A DNA stretch of 64,000 bases from Protea cynaroides (Eukaryota > Streptophyta > Magnoliopsida > Proteales > Proteaceae). Shown in pieces: positions 44,244 to 58,200 of the stretch (position 1 is its first letter; each line of letters starts with the position of its first letter). Below the pieces are notes generated by a model that ran no database searches, was not told the origin of the DNA, and worked only from the letters and a program-made list of their open reading frames with translations. The stretch lies in contig CM053275.1 of assembly GCA_028583415.1 (NCBI GenBank), positions 85,678,278 through 85,742,277 of the forward strand, given 5' to 3'. The position numbers were made by a program, and so were the translations under genes.

Positions 44244-47200
44244 GGATAAATTACACTAGAGATACCAGATGTTTTGAGAAATTATACCAAAGGTACCTCA
44301 CGTTTCAAAAAGTATACTAGAGGTACTTGACGTTTTGAGAAATTATACTAGAGGTACTTAACGTTTCAAAAATATTACGCCTGGGGTACCTTCTATTTCT
44401 GTACTTCTAAATTTACCCCTGTTTAGCATAACTTTCTTGGTCCCCTTTGGTTCTCGCTCTCATCATCCCGTCGTCGCAATGACTCACCACTTAGATTCCC
44501 CATGTGCGCATTACTGTCTCCATTGCCCACCCCCTTTCATACCCCTATCCTCTCTCGTGACCTTTTCTCATCGGTAGTTGCTCATCACCAAGTCACAAAT
44601 CCCGACTATGGTACACACCTTTAGTGAAAACTTCGCACCCCAACTTACTGCTTTTTCGATGGTTGTACCAACGATCACGTACCAAATAAGGGTAGTTCTA
44701 CAAGAAACAATCAGTCCCTGAAAGTTTGAGGTAGATCTAACGGTTAACTTGGAGGATGCCAACATTAGGTAGGATTATTGTTGGAAATATGAGATGAGGT
44801 ACCTCTGGTATGATTTTTGAAACGTGAGGTACCTCTGGTATGATTTCTTAAAACGTCAGGTACCTTGTGTCACACCCCAATTCTGATCCAACTAGAATGG
44901 TGTGAGTGAACCGTCATCAAACCAACGGTTCACACCAGGATCTCGAATAGGCCGTGTCCACCCATACAAACCATTACACATAACCACAATCAGAATATAA
45001 ATATACAGCGGAAGACTTTAAATAGAATGAACTGAGTATCTATTGATAATTTAAATAAATATCCCATTATTCAAAATCAAACACATAAAATAATATCTCT
45101 TACATCACTTTAATCCAAACGAAAATAACTGAAACAAATAAATAAAAATCCATCAAAGGTACACGCAGAAAGGGCACTCGCATGAAGCATCATGCTCGTC
45201 CTCTCCTGCTTGTACATCCACAGCAGCCACACTCCCATACGCCGGAGCATTCACGTAGTCATCCACAGTGTAACCTGCATCAACATCTAAAAACAATGTA
45301 CGTACAAAGGGTGAGCACACAACACAGCTCAGTAAGACAATCAGACAGTTTCACAAGATTATGCATGAGTAACAATCAATTTTATGCTGTGGGTCTGGTT
45401 TAAAGTTTGCAATGTGCTATAGAAAGGTTTGGTGGCCCCCGCACCTCTATACACGAGTGTGTGGCATCGCACATAAATCACACTACCACCAACCCACATG
45501 CACCCATCATGGAATAGAGATAGAGCTAAGGTATACCCGCACCTCCCCTGATACTCTACCCATACCGGTACCTAAGCCCCTACGGGCCGGGGCTCGCAAA
45601 CCGGGCTCGCAACTAACCAATCCTAGATGTCAACAATGTATGCTCTATCCCAAAGACAGCCCGTCTACGGCATAGAGATAGAGCTAGAGCGTGCAGGCCG
45701 GGCCGGAGACCACCATACCTCACCTCCCCCTGATACCCTATCCGCAACTAACCCACTATGATAGAAACAATACGCAGGTAGACCCTATCCCAACATAACT
45801 CCCTACGGCATAGAGATAGAGCTAAAGCATCGTGGACAAGCCAGCGTCGACTCGGAATCCTTAGTACCACATAACAATGGCCGGGACAACATCAATATCG
45901 GAGACCACCGTACCACGACCTTCCCCTGATACCCCACCCGTACCAAGCATGTTAAGACAGAATACTACAAAAGGTGCCAGTGTGAAGAGCGATCCCAGGC
46001 CCATGCCCCACTCCATACACCAACGAAAATAATCACATGCCTAACAATCACATCCTATGAATGCATGAACAATAATAATAACTGAAAGTAAAGGATAGCA
46101 TGTGAATATGCACAAACATCACATCATAGATATTCAAGTGATTAACAAAGATTTACTGTCCCTTAATTATTAGGTTTAGGTCAGATTCCCTTACCTGACG
46201 CTCGTTCGATAACTTTCTCCACGTCGCAAGATCCAAACGATAAGTCACAAAGTCCTACAACATTATTAGGGTTTCATTAGAATATATTGTTTAGGGTTTC
46301 ATGTTGGTCGGAAACCAACATGGATTACAAAATACCCTCACAGAACTGACCGGTGGCATGTACCGGTCGCAGCTCTGTGGGAAAGACTGGCGACCGGTAT
46401 GGTCAGCCGGTCCCCACAGATAACCTCCCGAGAGGTAGCGGTCGCAACATACTGGTCGCACTATGTGCAACCGGTATAGTCGACCGGTATGTCTCCGGAA
46501 GACCATACATGTGTTCTTCGACTGCCGTCGATCATCCTTCAAGGATTTTCAGGGTTTCTCCTATCCATTCTAAGTCTAGGCTTTGAGTTAGAGTTATCCC
46601 CAACTCATTCAAGTCTCGTTTCGATGAATATCATCTCGAAACTCAAATCTAGGGTTTGACGGCAACTTAGGGTTTATTGGCCAATTAGGGTTTTAGATCA
46701 ATACCTACTTTGCATGGTATTGATCCACCCACACAACTAACACAGAATAAGAAGATGGATTCAAGCATTTACCGTTGACAGGCGTAGCGTGAGCTTCGTC
46801 AAACGGTAATGGCGGCACCTCCTTCTTCTTCCTAGCTCCTTCTCCTTTCCAAGCTCTTTCTCTTCTCTAGGGTTTGTGAGAGACAATGGAAAGGATTTGA
46901 GGAGGCTTAAGGGTGTATTTATAGGCTAAAAATAGGGTTTAGTAACCCTACTAGGATTAGGAAACTTCTAGGATTCGAAATCAGGTAAGCGGGACCCGCA
47001 GAGACCAATTTCCAAATTCCCGCACATAGCTGTGCAGGCCATACCGGTCGACCGGTACCAAGACCGGTACCATCGACCGGTACCAAGACCGGTACCATCG
47101 ACCGGTATACCTAAAATCAGGTATAATTGGTCGACTTCGGTCCGATTTCGTACCTGTTTGTTATCCGCTTGCCCCGTCTGGCCCGGCGATGATCGGAAGA

Positions 47201-47274
47201 CCTGTCACGACACAAAACCAAGGTTAGACCGGATTTTCAGAGTGCGGGTCTTACACCTTGGGTGTAAATTACCC
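44244..47274. mobile_element. Non-autonomous Mutator-like element (638 bp without nested LTR)
   Basis: Exact 9-bp TSD AAAAAATAT (44235-44243, 47275-47283). Ends GGATAAATTACACTAGAG and (reverse complement) GGGTAATTTACACCCAAGG. Both ends carry repeated units of about 30-40 bp with GGTACCT.ACGTTT and AAAAAT.ATAC, oriented towards the centre. No transposase. Solo LTR copy C is inserted near its right end. Confidence 0.8.
44868..47255 (+). repeat. Solo LTR, family 1, copy C
   Basis: TSD CCTTG (44863-44867, 47256-47260). Starts TGTCACACCCCAATTCTG and ends GCGGGTCTTACA. 2388 bp. GATAGAGCTA blocks at 45517, 45675 and 45803. The inverted motif here is CCGGTCG / CGACCGG (46340-46500, 47040-47110), including direct repeats of GACCGGTACCATCGACCGGT. 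More diverged from copies A, B and E. Confidence 0.85.
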
Positions 47275-47589
47275 AAAAAATATATACAACAACAAAGAGG
47301 TTATCTTTCAAAAAAAGAAATGACCTCAACCAAATGGAAAGACCAAACACATTTCGAAACCGACTTCAACAAATCATATAGGTATGAGATCATTTTCACA
47401 AATTTTATTTTGAACTAGAAGAATCACATATCACATTGCACCATCTTTCAAACAATTTGGCAGGGAGGATCAAGCGGCACGAGAGAGATCCAGATTTACT
47501 TTGTTCTCTCCCATCTTGGCTTCTATGTACTCAGCAATATCTGTAATCCAAGCATAATTGATAGTTCGAATCAGTAAGTGGGGATTTTC

Positions 47590-49708
47590 TGATGAACTTG
47601 ACATGACACTGAGAGGGGGGTGAATCAGTGTCTGAAACTTTTCCCTGATAAATTCATTGCTGCCTAGAGTTGATGGATATCTATTTTTTCATACACACAC
47701 AAGCGCATGCAAATCTACCTCGCTACCACTCAGTGGCCAGGTCTACTAGATTTGCACACCCACCATGCAAGCCATTCCATACACTCCAGAATATATAAAA
47801 AAATAAAACAATGAACACAGGGATATTACGTGGTTCACCACCACAGTGTGTGATGGCTAGTCCACGGAGTAATGTCCAACAGGCTCCGTATTTACTCAAT
47901 ACTCAGCTTTTAGTCTCTAACAAGACAAGGATACTAACCCTAGGTTTTCCCAGTATAAAACTGAGAGGGCATAACAATGCCAAGATTCAGGTTTAATAGC
48001 CAATGTCCAGCACCCACTGAACACACCACGCTTAATCCGCACCCACGAGAAGAAAATAATAATTTTTAGACTAATAACAATGCCTTACAATTTTTTCCCC
48101 ACTAGCTATGCATTCAACAACTTTCACCTACGCTAGCATACAATATATTGAAAGCATAAATAGATAGGAAATTAAAAATCTCACAAACAATGCTTTCGAA
48201 TGGCAAATAATCTCTTTGAAGTTTCACACTGATCTCAGGAACTCTTCAACAGCCTTTAATGATGATAGAGATCGATTCACAGAGCACACCTTGCTCACAG
48301 GCTTACAATCTCTTCCACATAATCCATAGTCACCATGAATGTAAACATAAAAGCTCTACTAACCTCTCAAAAGGATTTAGTACTCTATTGATGCACAGAG
48401 AAGAGGTAGATGGTGATTGATCACTCCTACATGGCACAAAACCCTAGAAAACCTTCTATCTGCCTTTAAAATGCTCTTTTTAATTTTTCTCAGTTTTTTA
48501 CGACTCCCAACATCATCCAATAAATAGAGCATCTAAAAATATGGAAACTGCAACTTGAACGGACCGATTTTGAGCTCGGATGACAAAGTTATGGCGGTTT
48601 TAAGTTCGGCCAATAGAATTAAGACAAATGAAATCTTTCGGACTATTACCGTGTACCCACGCCGCACTAGAGCGCTGCCGGCGTATGCGTTGTCTAGTTC
48701 TGATTGGCGCTCAAGGGATCTACCCAATTGTTCATTGGATCAAAGGTAAAAAGGCGGGATTTTGTCTCAGCCTTAGGATCTGAATAAATCGCGTCAGCGA
48801 CGATCGCTTTCAATCTCGACCGCAAGATCTAGATCGACCTGCCGTAATACTGCTCGTGCGCCACACAGAATCAAGCCTAGTACTCCATGCAACAAAGACC
48901 ACTGTAATAACCGGAATCCAACCAATCACATAGCTTGCGGGAGAATTAATCTCCTTCCGCCATAAACCACTGGATCCCGTATTTTTGTGATCTGTTAGAT
49001 GCGGATCTGACAGACGTGGCTCTTTCTCAGCCGTCCGAATGGAATTTAACTCCATTTACGATAATTACTCACCGAATCCTTCAAGTTTTGATAATTTCAA
49101 ATAGGCCCCTAGAGTATATGAAAACTATACGGTTTTCCCTGTGTATACAAACTCACCGAGAACAGGGATTTTTGACCATTTTCGAGCGATCTGACGAGAA
49201 TCGCTATATCTCCCTCATCTGAAGTCGAAATTGAGCGATTCAAGTTGCGTTGGAAAGCTAACTCGATACTCTATGTCTTTCCAATGTCGGATCTCCATGA
49301 ACCTACTGCAGGATCACCAAAATAGGCCCAAAGTAAAAAGTATATAAAACCTAGGAATTCAGACTTGAAACTTTGCGTGGATGCTCACACGCACTTCCAC
49401 ACACAGTCAACCACCTTGGTTTAGCTTAGAACATCACGGAACACATGTACAACACTATTGACTATCGAAACTGCTCTTCCCAATATACTCAGTGTCGAAA
49501 CCCAACCAACTCACTGTAGACCTTCTCAAACACTCTGTGGAGGTCGTGGAACACATAACCAATGCTACTTCATCTCTACCACTATACAAGCACCACTGCC
49601 ACTCTCTGTCACTGCACTGATACTCTCGCTCCTTATTTCTCTGACTGAATGCTCATCAACTCTGTCACATCTGCCAAGTTACCAATAATGACAACATAAA
49701 GTCCAATA
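47590..49708 (+). repeat. Solo LTR, family 2, copy 2
   Basis: Starts TGATGAACTTGACATGACAC and ends TCCAATA (final CA mutated to TA). Flanks TTTTC (47585-47589) and TTCTC (49709-49713) match at 4 of 5. 2119 bp. Collinear, in reverse orientation, with copy 1. No internal coding. Confidence 0.75.
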
Positions 49709-50333
49709 TTCTCTCTATATATAATTAAGGCACTCAAGGTCCCAATTTTTAAGCAATATGAGACTATTCCCAAGATTCCCCCAATCCCCTTTATGTGTAA
49801 CTCCACCGTTGGGTGTTAGTATACAACTATACATGGCAAATGTGATCTTACTTTTAGGTGACTGGTCCTTTTTTGGGTGATCGTATGAGAGAGAACTTGG
49901 AACTCTAATACCATTTTAATTTTCCAACTCAAACATTCAAACCAGTAAATGAAGACCGTACTCTCCATATATAAGACACTTAAGATTCCAACCTTTAAAC
50001 AATATAGAACTATTCCCAACAATCATATCTATTTTCATTGTTGAATTTATTGTATTCTGTTATGAGCTCTTTACAAATCTCGCAAGACTTGAAACCTCTT
50101 CTTCCATTGAGTTGTCTACAGAGGGACCAGGGTTTTCACAGTCCGTACGTGCACAATAAGTCAACAATACAATAGTTGAATAAGTAAAATGCATGACTTC
50201 TTCCCATTTGGCTATGCACCATAACCTACTCTGTGGTCTTCAGTCCATGTGGGCCCCATTCATCAATCCATTTATCTTTCTTTTACCAATCTAATTACCT
50301 GATTGTCCTAGGATACAGAGGGTATCAGCCTAC
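49709..50333. repeat. Spaced direct repeat of about 60 bp in non-coding DNA
   Basis: Two related stretches, 49714-49775 and 49963-50022 (TTTTTAAGCAATATGAGACT and TTTAAACAATATAGAACT with flanks), about 250 bp apart. No element ends were found. Confidence 0.5.
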
Positions 50334-50893
50334 TAAGGGTGTCAAAAGTGAAACCGAACCGTATACCGAAATTGAACCTAATCGTTTAAACCATAACCAA
50401 TAAACCGTTTATTAAACAGTTTGATTCTCGTTTTCAATTTGACATCATATACCGAAACCAAACCGAATCAATTAAACTGATTAAATCGACAGTGTGAACC
50501 CGATTAAAACCATGTAATCAAACCGTTTGTAAAACCGTTTAATCAAACCATTTATAAACCAATTATCCTTATTAAAACCAATTAGCCTCGCCTTAATTTA
50601 CACAATTCTCTTTTTAAAGTTCTCATTATTTGAAAAAGGCCGAGTTTATTTTTCATAACTTGGTAACATTTAGAACCGTGTAACACATTGATATTTGACT
50701 TTTTCATTTTTCAATACTGGAGTAAAGTTACACATAGTACCACAACACCTCTTTTGAAGTTTTGTTTAATTTCTCATTTTTGAATTTAAAAAGTTATCTT
50801 TTTCCTACTAAAAGATTAAATATAAAACCTAAAGACAGTAAAATACAACTAATGGTGTAGTTAAAACTTAAATATATTAAATCAAGCCCTTAC

Positions 50894-50969
<76 letters not shown>

Positions 50970-51189
50970 TCTCTCACAAAACCGTTTAAAAACCGCCAAC
51001 AGAAACCATTTAACCCATTAAACTGAAAAAACCGTTTAAAAATCGGTAAATTGAAACCGATTAATAAACGGTTTTGGTAAGGACTTTCAAACAGTTTATT
51101 AAACGGTTCGATTTCGGTATTACCCTTTGCGCACTGAACCAAATCGAAATCGAACCGTGAATCCAAAACCGAACCATTTAACACCCTTA
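50334..51189. mobile_element. hAT MITE (856 bp)
   Basis: Ends TAAGGGTGTCAAAAGTG and (reverse complement) TAAGGGTGTTAAATGG. TSD CAGCCTAC (50326-50333) and TAGCCTAC (51190-51197), 7 of 8. Many AAACCG/CGGTTT words, so the element is self-complementary over much of its length. Contains a CT microsatellite near 50897-50962. Confidence 0.82.
50897..50962. repeat. (CT)n microsatellite inside MITE
   Basis: Over 30 CT units. The antisense ORF with an Arg-Glu run is an artefact of this repeat. Confidence 0.95.
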
Positions 51190-51197
51190 TAGCCTAC

Positions 51198-52140
51198 CAT
51201 AACCACATTGGGACAGATCACTTTGATGAGGAGGACAACAAGGGCAGTCCAAGGTGGCCTTTTTAACTATATGCTTCTACCATTTCGGGGTATTTTGAAA
51301 ATGAAGGGATGTGAGCCCTATGCTTTGGGGTATGTACTGGCTTTGCACGTGGCATTGGTCCTATTTCTTCTTGGAACCTCAAATGGCTATCCTCTCTCTA
51401 GGTTTCCTTCCATTATCCTAGGGCAATTGGGTAGATAGATAGGTAACACAAGGTAAATGGATTGGTGAGTGTGGCTCACATGGAATTTGTCCATTTGTAC
51501 AGTCTCTAGGTTTAACCAAGAAACGATGATAGGGGATTTTTTATTGGTAAAAAGAACTCCTATTGAAGTGAATTTTCAGGAGAAGTCGTAGCCGGAGAAA
51601 AAACATTAAGCCCTAAAAAAAAAACCAAAAGAAAATAAAAATAAATTATTGAATAGTAATAGTAAGGAGAAAAGCATTATGTCTGTCTTTGATATGGTTT
51701 GTAGAATGAACTATATAATATAGGGAAAAATATTGTTTCCTTCCTTGTGATTTGCCCAAAGGACAAATGCTCCCAAAATTTTCAGATAAGTACAAATACC
51801 TCCCCTACAAGCACTATTAAAATACAAATAAATCTATGCCGTCAAGTATATTCCATTATATAATGATGGTGAGAGGCCAATATTATTGTAATGACCATAT
51901 TAACCCTTTACAAGGGTGAAATACCTATTTTACCCTTATTGAAAAAGAGAATCTAATTCCGCCTCATCTGCAGCTTCACTAGAATCAGACTAACCAACGA
52001 ATTGCCGGAACTCCAATTGCCAAAACTCGAGCTAAGCTTCAAATGGAAGATGGAAGACAGGCACAAGATAAACAGATAGACAAAAATAGAGGATGGGAGG
52101 AACACAAAGAAAAACAATTAAGTTTCCTTATCCTCATTTC
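51198..52140. other. Intergenic, no gene recognised
   Basis: A 76-codon ORF at 51208-51438 has no recognisable feature. 51715-51900 has words (TTGTGATTTGCCCAAAGGAC) resembling a MULE end, but I could not find its partner. Confidence 0.35.
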
Positions 52141-53438
52141 TGTTGATCACAGGTTGACACTGAGGGGGGGTGAATCATTATCTTCAAAAATTCTTCTCAG
52201 ATATTTCCTTGAAGACAGATGCTGCCCAAAGCTGACACTCTACTCACTGACCACAACCACACTGTCACTAAAGTACAACTACATACACAATCATATGCAT
52301 AACTACCTTGCTACCATAGAGTGGCCAGGTCTTTCATGTTGTGTACACCCATCCTGCAAGCCATTCCACGGACTTCACAATATACAGATAAATACATTTA
52401 CACATCATCCACAATATAGAGATATACGTGGTTCACCAACACAGTGTGTGATGGCTAGTCCATGAAGTAATGCCCTACGGGCTCTGTATATACTCAATAC
52501 ACTTTTTTTAGCTGTCTATACAGTAGGGAGTATATACATCCAGCTTACCCAGCATAAAACTAAGAGGGCACAAATGTGCCTACAATTCAGGTATTAAGTA
52601 CCAGTGTTTAGCACACGCTGCACACACCATGCTTAACCCGCACCCACGGGAAGCTAACAATATTAATTTTGGGCTTATAGCAATGCCCTTACAATTTTAG
52701 CACAGGCTAGTTAGGTATTCATCATTCATCACCTACAACTAGCATATAATGAGTGCAAAAATTAAACAATCAATTCATACAAGGTTAGGAGGCTCATAAC
52801 CCTTGTTTGACATTTTTTTGGTACTCTACGAAGACTCTGGGATGTCTCTATGAACCCTGGCATAGTCTTGAAGTCCACTGAAATCTTCAATTCATTGCAT
52901 ACAACATTGGCCACACTTTCCTTCTCTCTCTTCTTCAAAACACCAACACACCCTTCAATACTCCATTAAAGTATTCTGTAAAGCTTAACCAAGCTTACAC
53001 AATCTCCATAGGTGCCCAACATCAACTTCCAAGCTTTTAATACAAACAATGGAGTCTCAACAAGCTTCTTGATGGATGGTGGAAAAACAAAAATATAAAA
53101 CAACATTCAACTCTCTTTTAGAGCTTTCCATAGCTCATACAAGCTCACACAATCTCCATCAATTGCTCACAGTAATTTTTGAGCACCCAACACTCATCAA
53201 TGGAGATTCAACAAACCCATGGAAGTAAAGTGATAAGATTCAAGCACTAGAACACACCAAGCACCTTGAACGAGAGGTTTTCGTCCAAAACCAGAGATTT
53301 TTCTTATTCCATCGTCCTCAAAACCATTCTCAGATGGTAGTTCATTTAAAAATGAGCACACAGTAACTTGAACGGATCTATTTGGAGCTCAGATGGTCTA
53401 GATATGGCCATTACAGTTTCGGTCAATGATATTAACTA

Positions 53439-53520
53439 GGGTAATTGACACATACCACCCCTGTACTTTAACCCGATTCTAGTTACCTTAATAGTTTTCT
53501 GAACCGGACGACTACCACCC
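53439..53520 (+). repeat. Left terminal inverted repeat of the MULE
   Basis: 59 bp perfect match to the right end, then isolated mismatches (CTGAACCGGACGA against CTGAACTGGACGA). Confidence 0.92.
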
Positions 53521-55249
53521 TTTAACTTACATCACATTCACGAACCAGTCCAGGCTTAAATTTTAACCTATTTATTCTCTTTAATATAGCCAAAATACCC
53601 TTTAGAGTGAATTGAAAAGTCTAAAATACCCTTTTTTTATCTTTACCTTTACTTTGCCTTTTCTTCAATCTCATTGTTCCTCATTTGATTTTTGCTCCCT
53701 GCTGAAACAGAGGAGACTTAACGAGAAGACAAAATCTCATTCTTCAATCCTCCAATCTCATTGCTCCCGACTGAAAGAGAAGACCGAAGGAAAAAAGCGA
53801 AGAGGTCGATTGAAGGAGAAAGAGGTCGATTGAAGGAGATGACGATTGAGAAGATGTTGAGTGTAGCTCAGAACTGGGTTTTATAGAGAAGACATCAACT
53901 GCAGCTCAGAGAAGAGTGGCATTGTATTCGTGAAGGTTCGTCCGGTTTCAATCCCTTATCTTTCATTCTAATCAGGTTTGAAACCCCATTACTCTCCATT
54001 CGTCAAGCTAGGGTTTTCAAAATTTTGGTGGTTAATATGCATAAATGATTGGTTAGCTAAGATTTGGAAATTTGTTGTGGTTAATCTAGGGTTTGTAATT
54101 TTTTTTTGTTTTCTTGCTGTTTCCCTTTACCAATTTATGCTGTTTTTTTATTACGTTCTCAAGTTTAAGCCATATTACCCATATTACAACAGGGATTGAT
54201 TGGGAAGTGCTTCCTTGGTTACCATCGTTTAAGGGTTTTTATTTTTATTTTTTTTTATATCTCTTTTCTTTTTCTTCCATTAAAATCATGTCAGTTTCAG
54301 AACTTTTAGTACCCGCTCGTGTTTTAACTTTCCTGTTTTTTATTGCTTGATTAATCCATGATATGCTAGCCTTTTCTTGCCAATAATCAGGTCAGTTCTT
54401 TTTAATCTTCTTAAATCATGATTTCAGAAACTGCTTTTAACAGTTCCATCTTTCTTATCGATTTTGAGTTTCCTAGTTCAAAACAGAAATTTTCAAAATT
54501 CTGTTTAGTGAACTGATGTTTCAGATTTGACTTTGAGGAGGTGTTCATAATCTGTTATTCTTCAATGCCCTATTTATTACTACACTGGTCCTTTAAGTCT
54601 TGCTATAGTTTAGGAATTAACATCAGTATTTTCTTTATTATATGTTGGTTAAAAGTAAAATTTTCATGTAGTGATTGTACAATGTCTAGCAAAGGTTATT
54701 TTACATACTGTACAATTTTCTTGTCTAACTGCAAGGTTTTCAAACAAAAGCAATCTACATTAGACACTTTTTCCTCTTTAAAATAAACTCATTGAACTTA
54801 TTATAGCTAGGAAAATGAAACTAAGCCTCTATTTGTGTTCATCATTTGTAACTTCCATTATTAATTTTGAGCAGAGGTTTGGGAACACCAAGCACCAGCG
54901 AAGCAAGACTGAATGAATTACAGCCTCAAAAGCCACAAGATATTAATGTTCTAGAGAGAATAATTGTCCCATCACCAGTTACAACATACATTGATAGGTG
55001 GTTGGACCATCTCTTTTCCTTAGTATCTGTACTAAAGTGTGTGATTAATTACTATTGCTTTAGCACATGACTAAAACCATGAGCTCAGTTTCTAAATATC
55101 ATCAATTTAGTTGACATTTGTGTGTGCATGTTTGTGTCATCAATTTAAATTCCTTAAATTCTAATAATGCTTTGGGTTTGATAATTGCTAATGTTGAAGG
55201 GGTATTTTTTTTTCTAACTGAAGCTTATTTTTCATTCACAGCTTAAGTT
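53521..55249 (+). other. MULE 5' region, promoter and leader
   Basis: GA/CT-rich leader-like sequence (53680-53900), then AT-rich sequence with probable leader introns. An acceptor-like TTCATTCACAG precedes the transposase ATG by 10 bp. An open stretch from 54870 (GLGTPSTSEARLNELQPQKP, continuing to about 55010) begins after TTTTGAGCAG and could be a leader exon or captured host exon; I do not recognise it. Confidence 0.45.
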
Positions 55250-58200
55250 ATGGGTGATCCAATTAGTTTGATTTACGTTTATGGAAACTATTTTAAGGAC
55301 AAGATTGTTGATCCGGAGAGGTATGGATACATTGATGTGGTGTATGATGCATACTCCATGGTGTTGAAAGATATACCAGATGGAAAGACAGTGAACTTCT
55401 CAGTTAAGGTTTTTCTACCGGACGGTGTTAAAGAGCTTGTCTTAGGATCTGAAAGCGTTGTACTGCCTATGTTTCATGAGTACGAGAATGAAGATCAAAT
55501 TATACAGTGCTTTGTATTTGGAGTTGAAGTCAGTAAGGAATTTTTCGTAAATTATACAGTCAATGGGTACCACAAATCACTCATGCAGAGGTCATGTCAA
55601 ACTTTGGTTGAGAAGAGCAGCTTCAACAATAAGAAGAATGTATCTAGGAAGACTCTTTGTAAGAAGACTGTTACAAAGAAGACTTTTTGTAAGAAGACTG
55701 TATTTACTCCAATTGTGCAAAGATTTGCTATTACTGGGGTGAGTAATAACATTGGAGATATTAGTAATTCTTCTGTGACCATTCACGGATATGGTAGAGA
55801 TTATGTGCAAAGGAGAAGGGAACTTACACCTGGTGCTTCCTCCAGTATGGCAAATACACAATTAGTCAATCTGAGTAGCGATGAAGATTGTGACAGCGAT
55901 GATCAGTTTGTTGATAAGCAAGTAGGTGATGAGGCAATAGGAGATGAGACAGTAAGAGATGAGGTAGTAAGAGATGATGATATAGGAGATGAGGAAATAG
56001 GGGATGATGATTCTATGGATTCTGAATGGGGTAAAGATAGTAATGAAGTGGGAGATGATGATAGCACTAACAATGAGAAAGATTTAGAGATTGATGAAGA
56101 TATGGGTGGGGTTGTAGACAGTGATGGCAAATTATCAGATTGTCAGTCTGATGACTCGCCAGATGAAATTGATTGTTGGGTGGAGCGTAACATAGATCAA
56201 ACTGAAAAAGGTAAGATGAGGATTGGTTTAATTTTTGCAGATGTACATGCTTTCCATGCTACTCTTAAAGATTATGTGATTGAAGAAGGTATTGAAATTT
56301 TAAGAGCAAAAAATGAAAAAACAAGAGTAACTGTAGTTTGTGTTGAAGAGGGTTGTAATTGGAGAATACATGCTTCCACATGCGATGATGGAACAACTTT
56401 CATGGTGAAGACCTTCAATTCTAAGCATTAATGTGGTAAGATTGCAAAAAATAGTTGTGCTACGTCAAGTTGGATTGCCAAAAAATTTGTAGATAGGCTT
56501 AAGGCCGATCCTGACTTGAAAAATGAGAGGATGGAAGCAGCTCTAATTGCAAGGTACGGGATTGCTCCACATGACAAGCAACTGTATAGGGCACGCTTGA
56601 TTGCTAAACAGCAAAATGAAGGATCATTTGAGCAATCTTATTCTCTGTTGCCTAGTTATGGTAAGTTGTTGATGGAGCATAACCCCGGTACAATCTTCAA
56701 ACTACAGTACTATGAGAGGATAGATATGAATAATCCTCCTGTTTTTAAAAGGGTATTTGTATGTTTGAAAGCATGCCAGACTGAATTTCTTAAAGGATGC
56801 AGACCACTGATTGGTCTTGATGGATGTCATTTGAAATCCATGTTTGGAGGAGTGCTGTTATCAGCTATTGCAGTGGATGGGAACAATGGGCTGTTTCCAA
56901 TAGCATATTCGGTGGTAGAATGTAAGAATAAGGATAGTTGGCTCTGGTTTCTGAATGTTTAAAGCTTGGAATTTCACAGGCCCATGGTAATGGTCCTCTG
57001 ACATTTATGTCAGATAAACAGAAGGTACATAACATTTAACCACGTCTGTTACAGTTTCAATTTTTTTTTTGCAAGACTATTTCTAATCAATTTTCTCCTT
57101 TCCCTTATTGTTTTATAGGGTCTCTCAGATGCGATTGAGAATATTTTCCCATAAGCAAGCCAAAGACATTGTTGTAGGCATCTCTACAACAACTTCAAAA
57201 ACAAATTTCCTGGTATCATATTAAGGAGACAGTTTTGGGCAGCCTGTAAGTCGACAAATCTGCTTGACTTCCAAATAGCAATGGAAAAATTGAAGGCTCT
57301 TAACAACGAGGCATACCAGTGGTTGAATAGATTAGATAAATCTCTATGGGCCAGACATGCATTTAATCACAGAGGGAAAACTGATCACATTACAAATAAC
57401 ATGTCTGAGTCCTTCAACCAATGGATTGGTCCATTAGAGGCAAGGCCATCATTCCATTATTGGACCATATTCGGATCAAGCTGATGAGTAGATTAATGCA
57501 GAGATATGAAACAGGTTGTAGCTTCATGGGAAAATTCACACCTAAGATCAAAACCAAGCTGGATTTGACAAAGAATAGTTCTAGAAGTTGTAGAACTATT
57601 CAGTGTGGGGTGGATGAGTTTGAGGTGATGGATGAGAGGAGCAGATACACTGTCAAGTTGGATACCATGTCTTGTGGGTGCGGGTATTGGGAAAGTTCTG
57701 GCCTCCCATGCAAGCATGCAATAACTACCATGGTATTGAAAAGGAAAAACATTGAAGACTATTACAGTGAATACTACACCACTTATAGATATATGCAAAC
57801 ATATGGTGAATTAATCCACTCATTGTCAGATCTGGCAGTACTAAAAGTATAGGAAGGTGATGATGTTGTGAAGGCTCCACCATTGAGAAGGTTATCTGGG
57901 AGACCCCGTAAAAATAGAAAAAGAGAAGCTGGGGAAGCAGTACCTTCTGATTTTAGGAGGAGATTAGGAACTGTTAGATGTGTGAACTGCAAAGAAATAG
58001 GCCACAATAGAAGAACCTGTCAAAGAGCACCTGTTAGATGAAAACAGAAAATGAGGAAACAGGGCCAAGGAGTCAAGGTATTATTACTATCTCTATTGTT
58101 TGGTGCAAAATTGTCTTATTATTACTTACCTTCTATTTTTTTTTATATAGAGAAAAAGAATGGCTAACAAAGTGGATGGCATCTCTCCTTCACCCATGCA

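Larger units (their letters stand above)
44206..47420 (-). mobile_element. L1-type LINE tail, split by a MULE
   Basis: The pieces 44206-44243 and 47275-47420 are the same LINE 3' end as 278-540. They read continuously when the MULE 44244-47274 and one TSD copy are removed. Confidence 0.6.

Noticed and set aside
50882..51184. 100-codon ORF with Arg-Glu repeat
   Set aside because: Created by the (CT)n microsatellite inside a hAT MITE.
55592..57798. Minus-strand ORFs across the MULE transposase
   Set aside because: Antisense shadows of the acidic and SWIM-coding regions.
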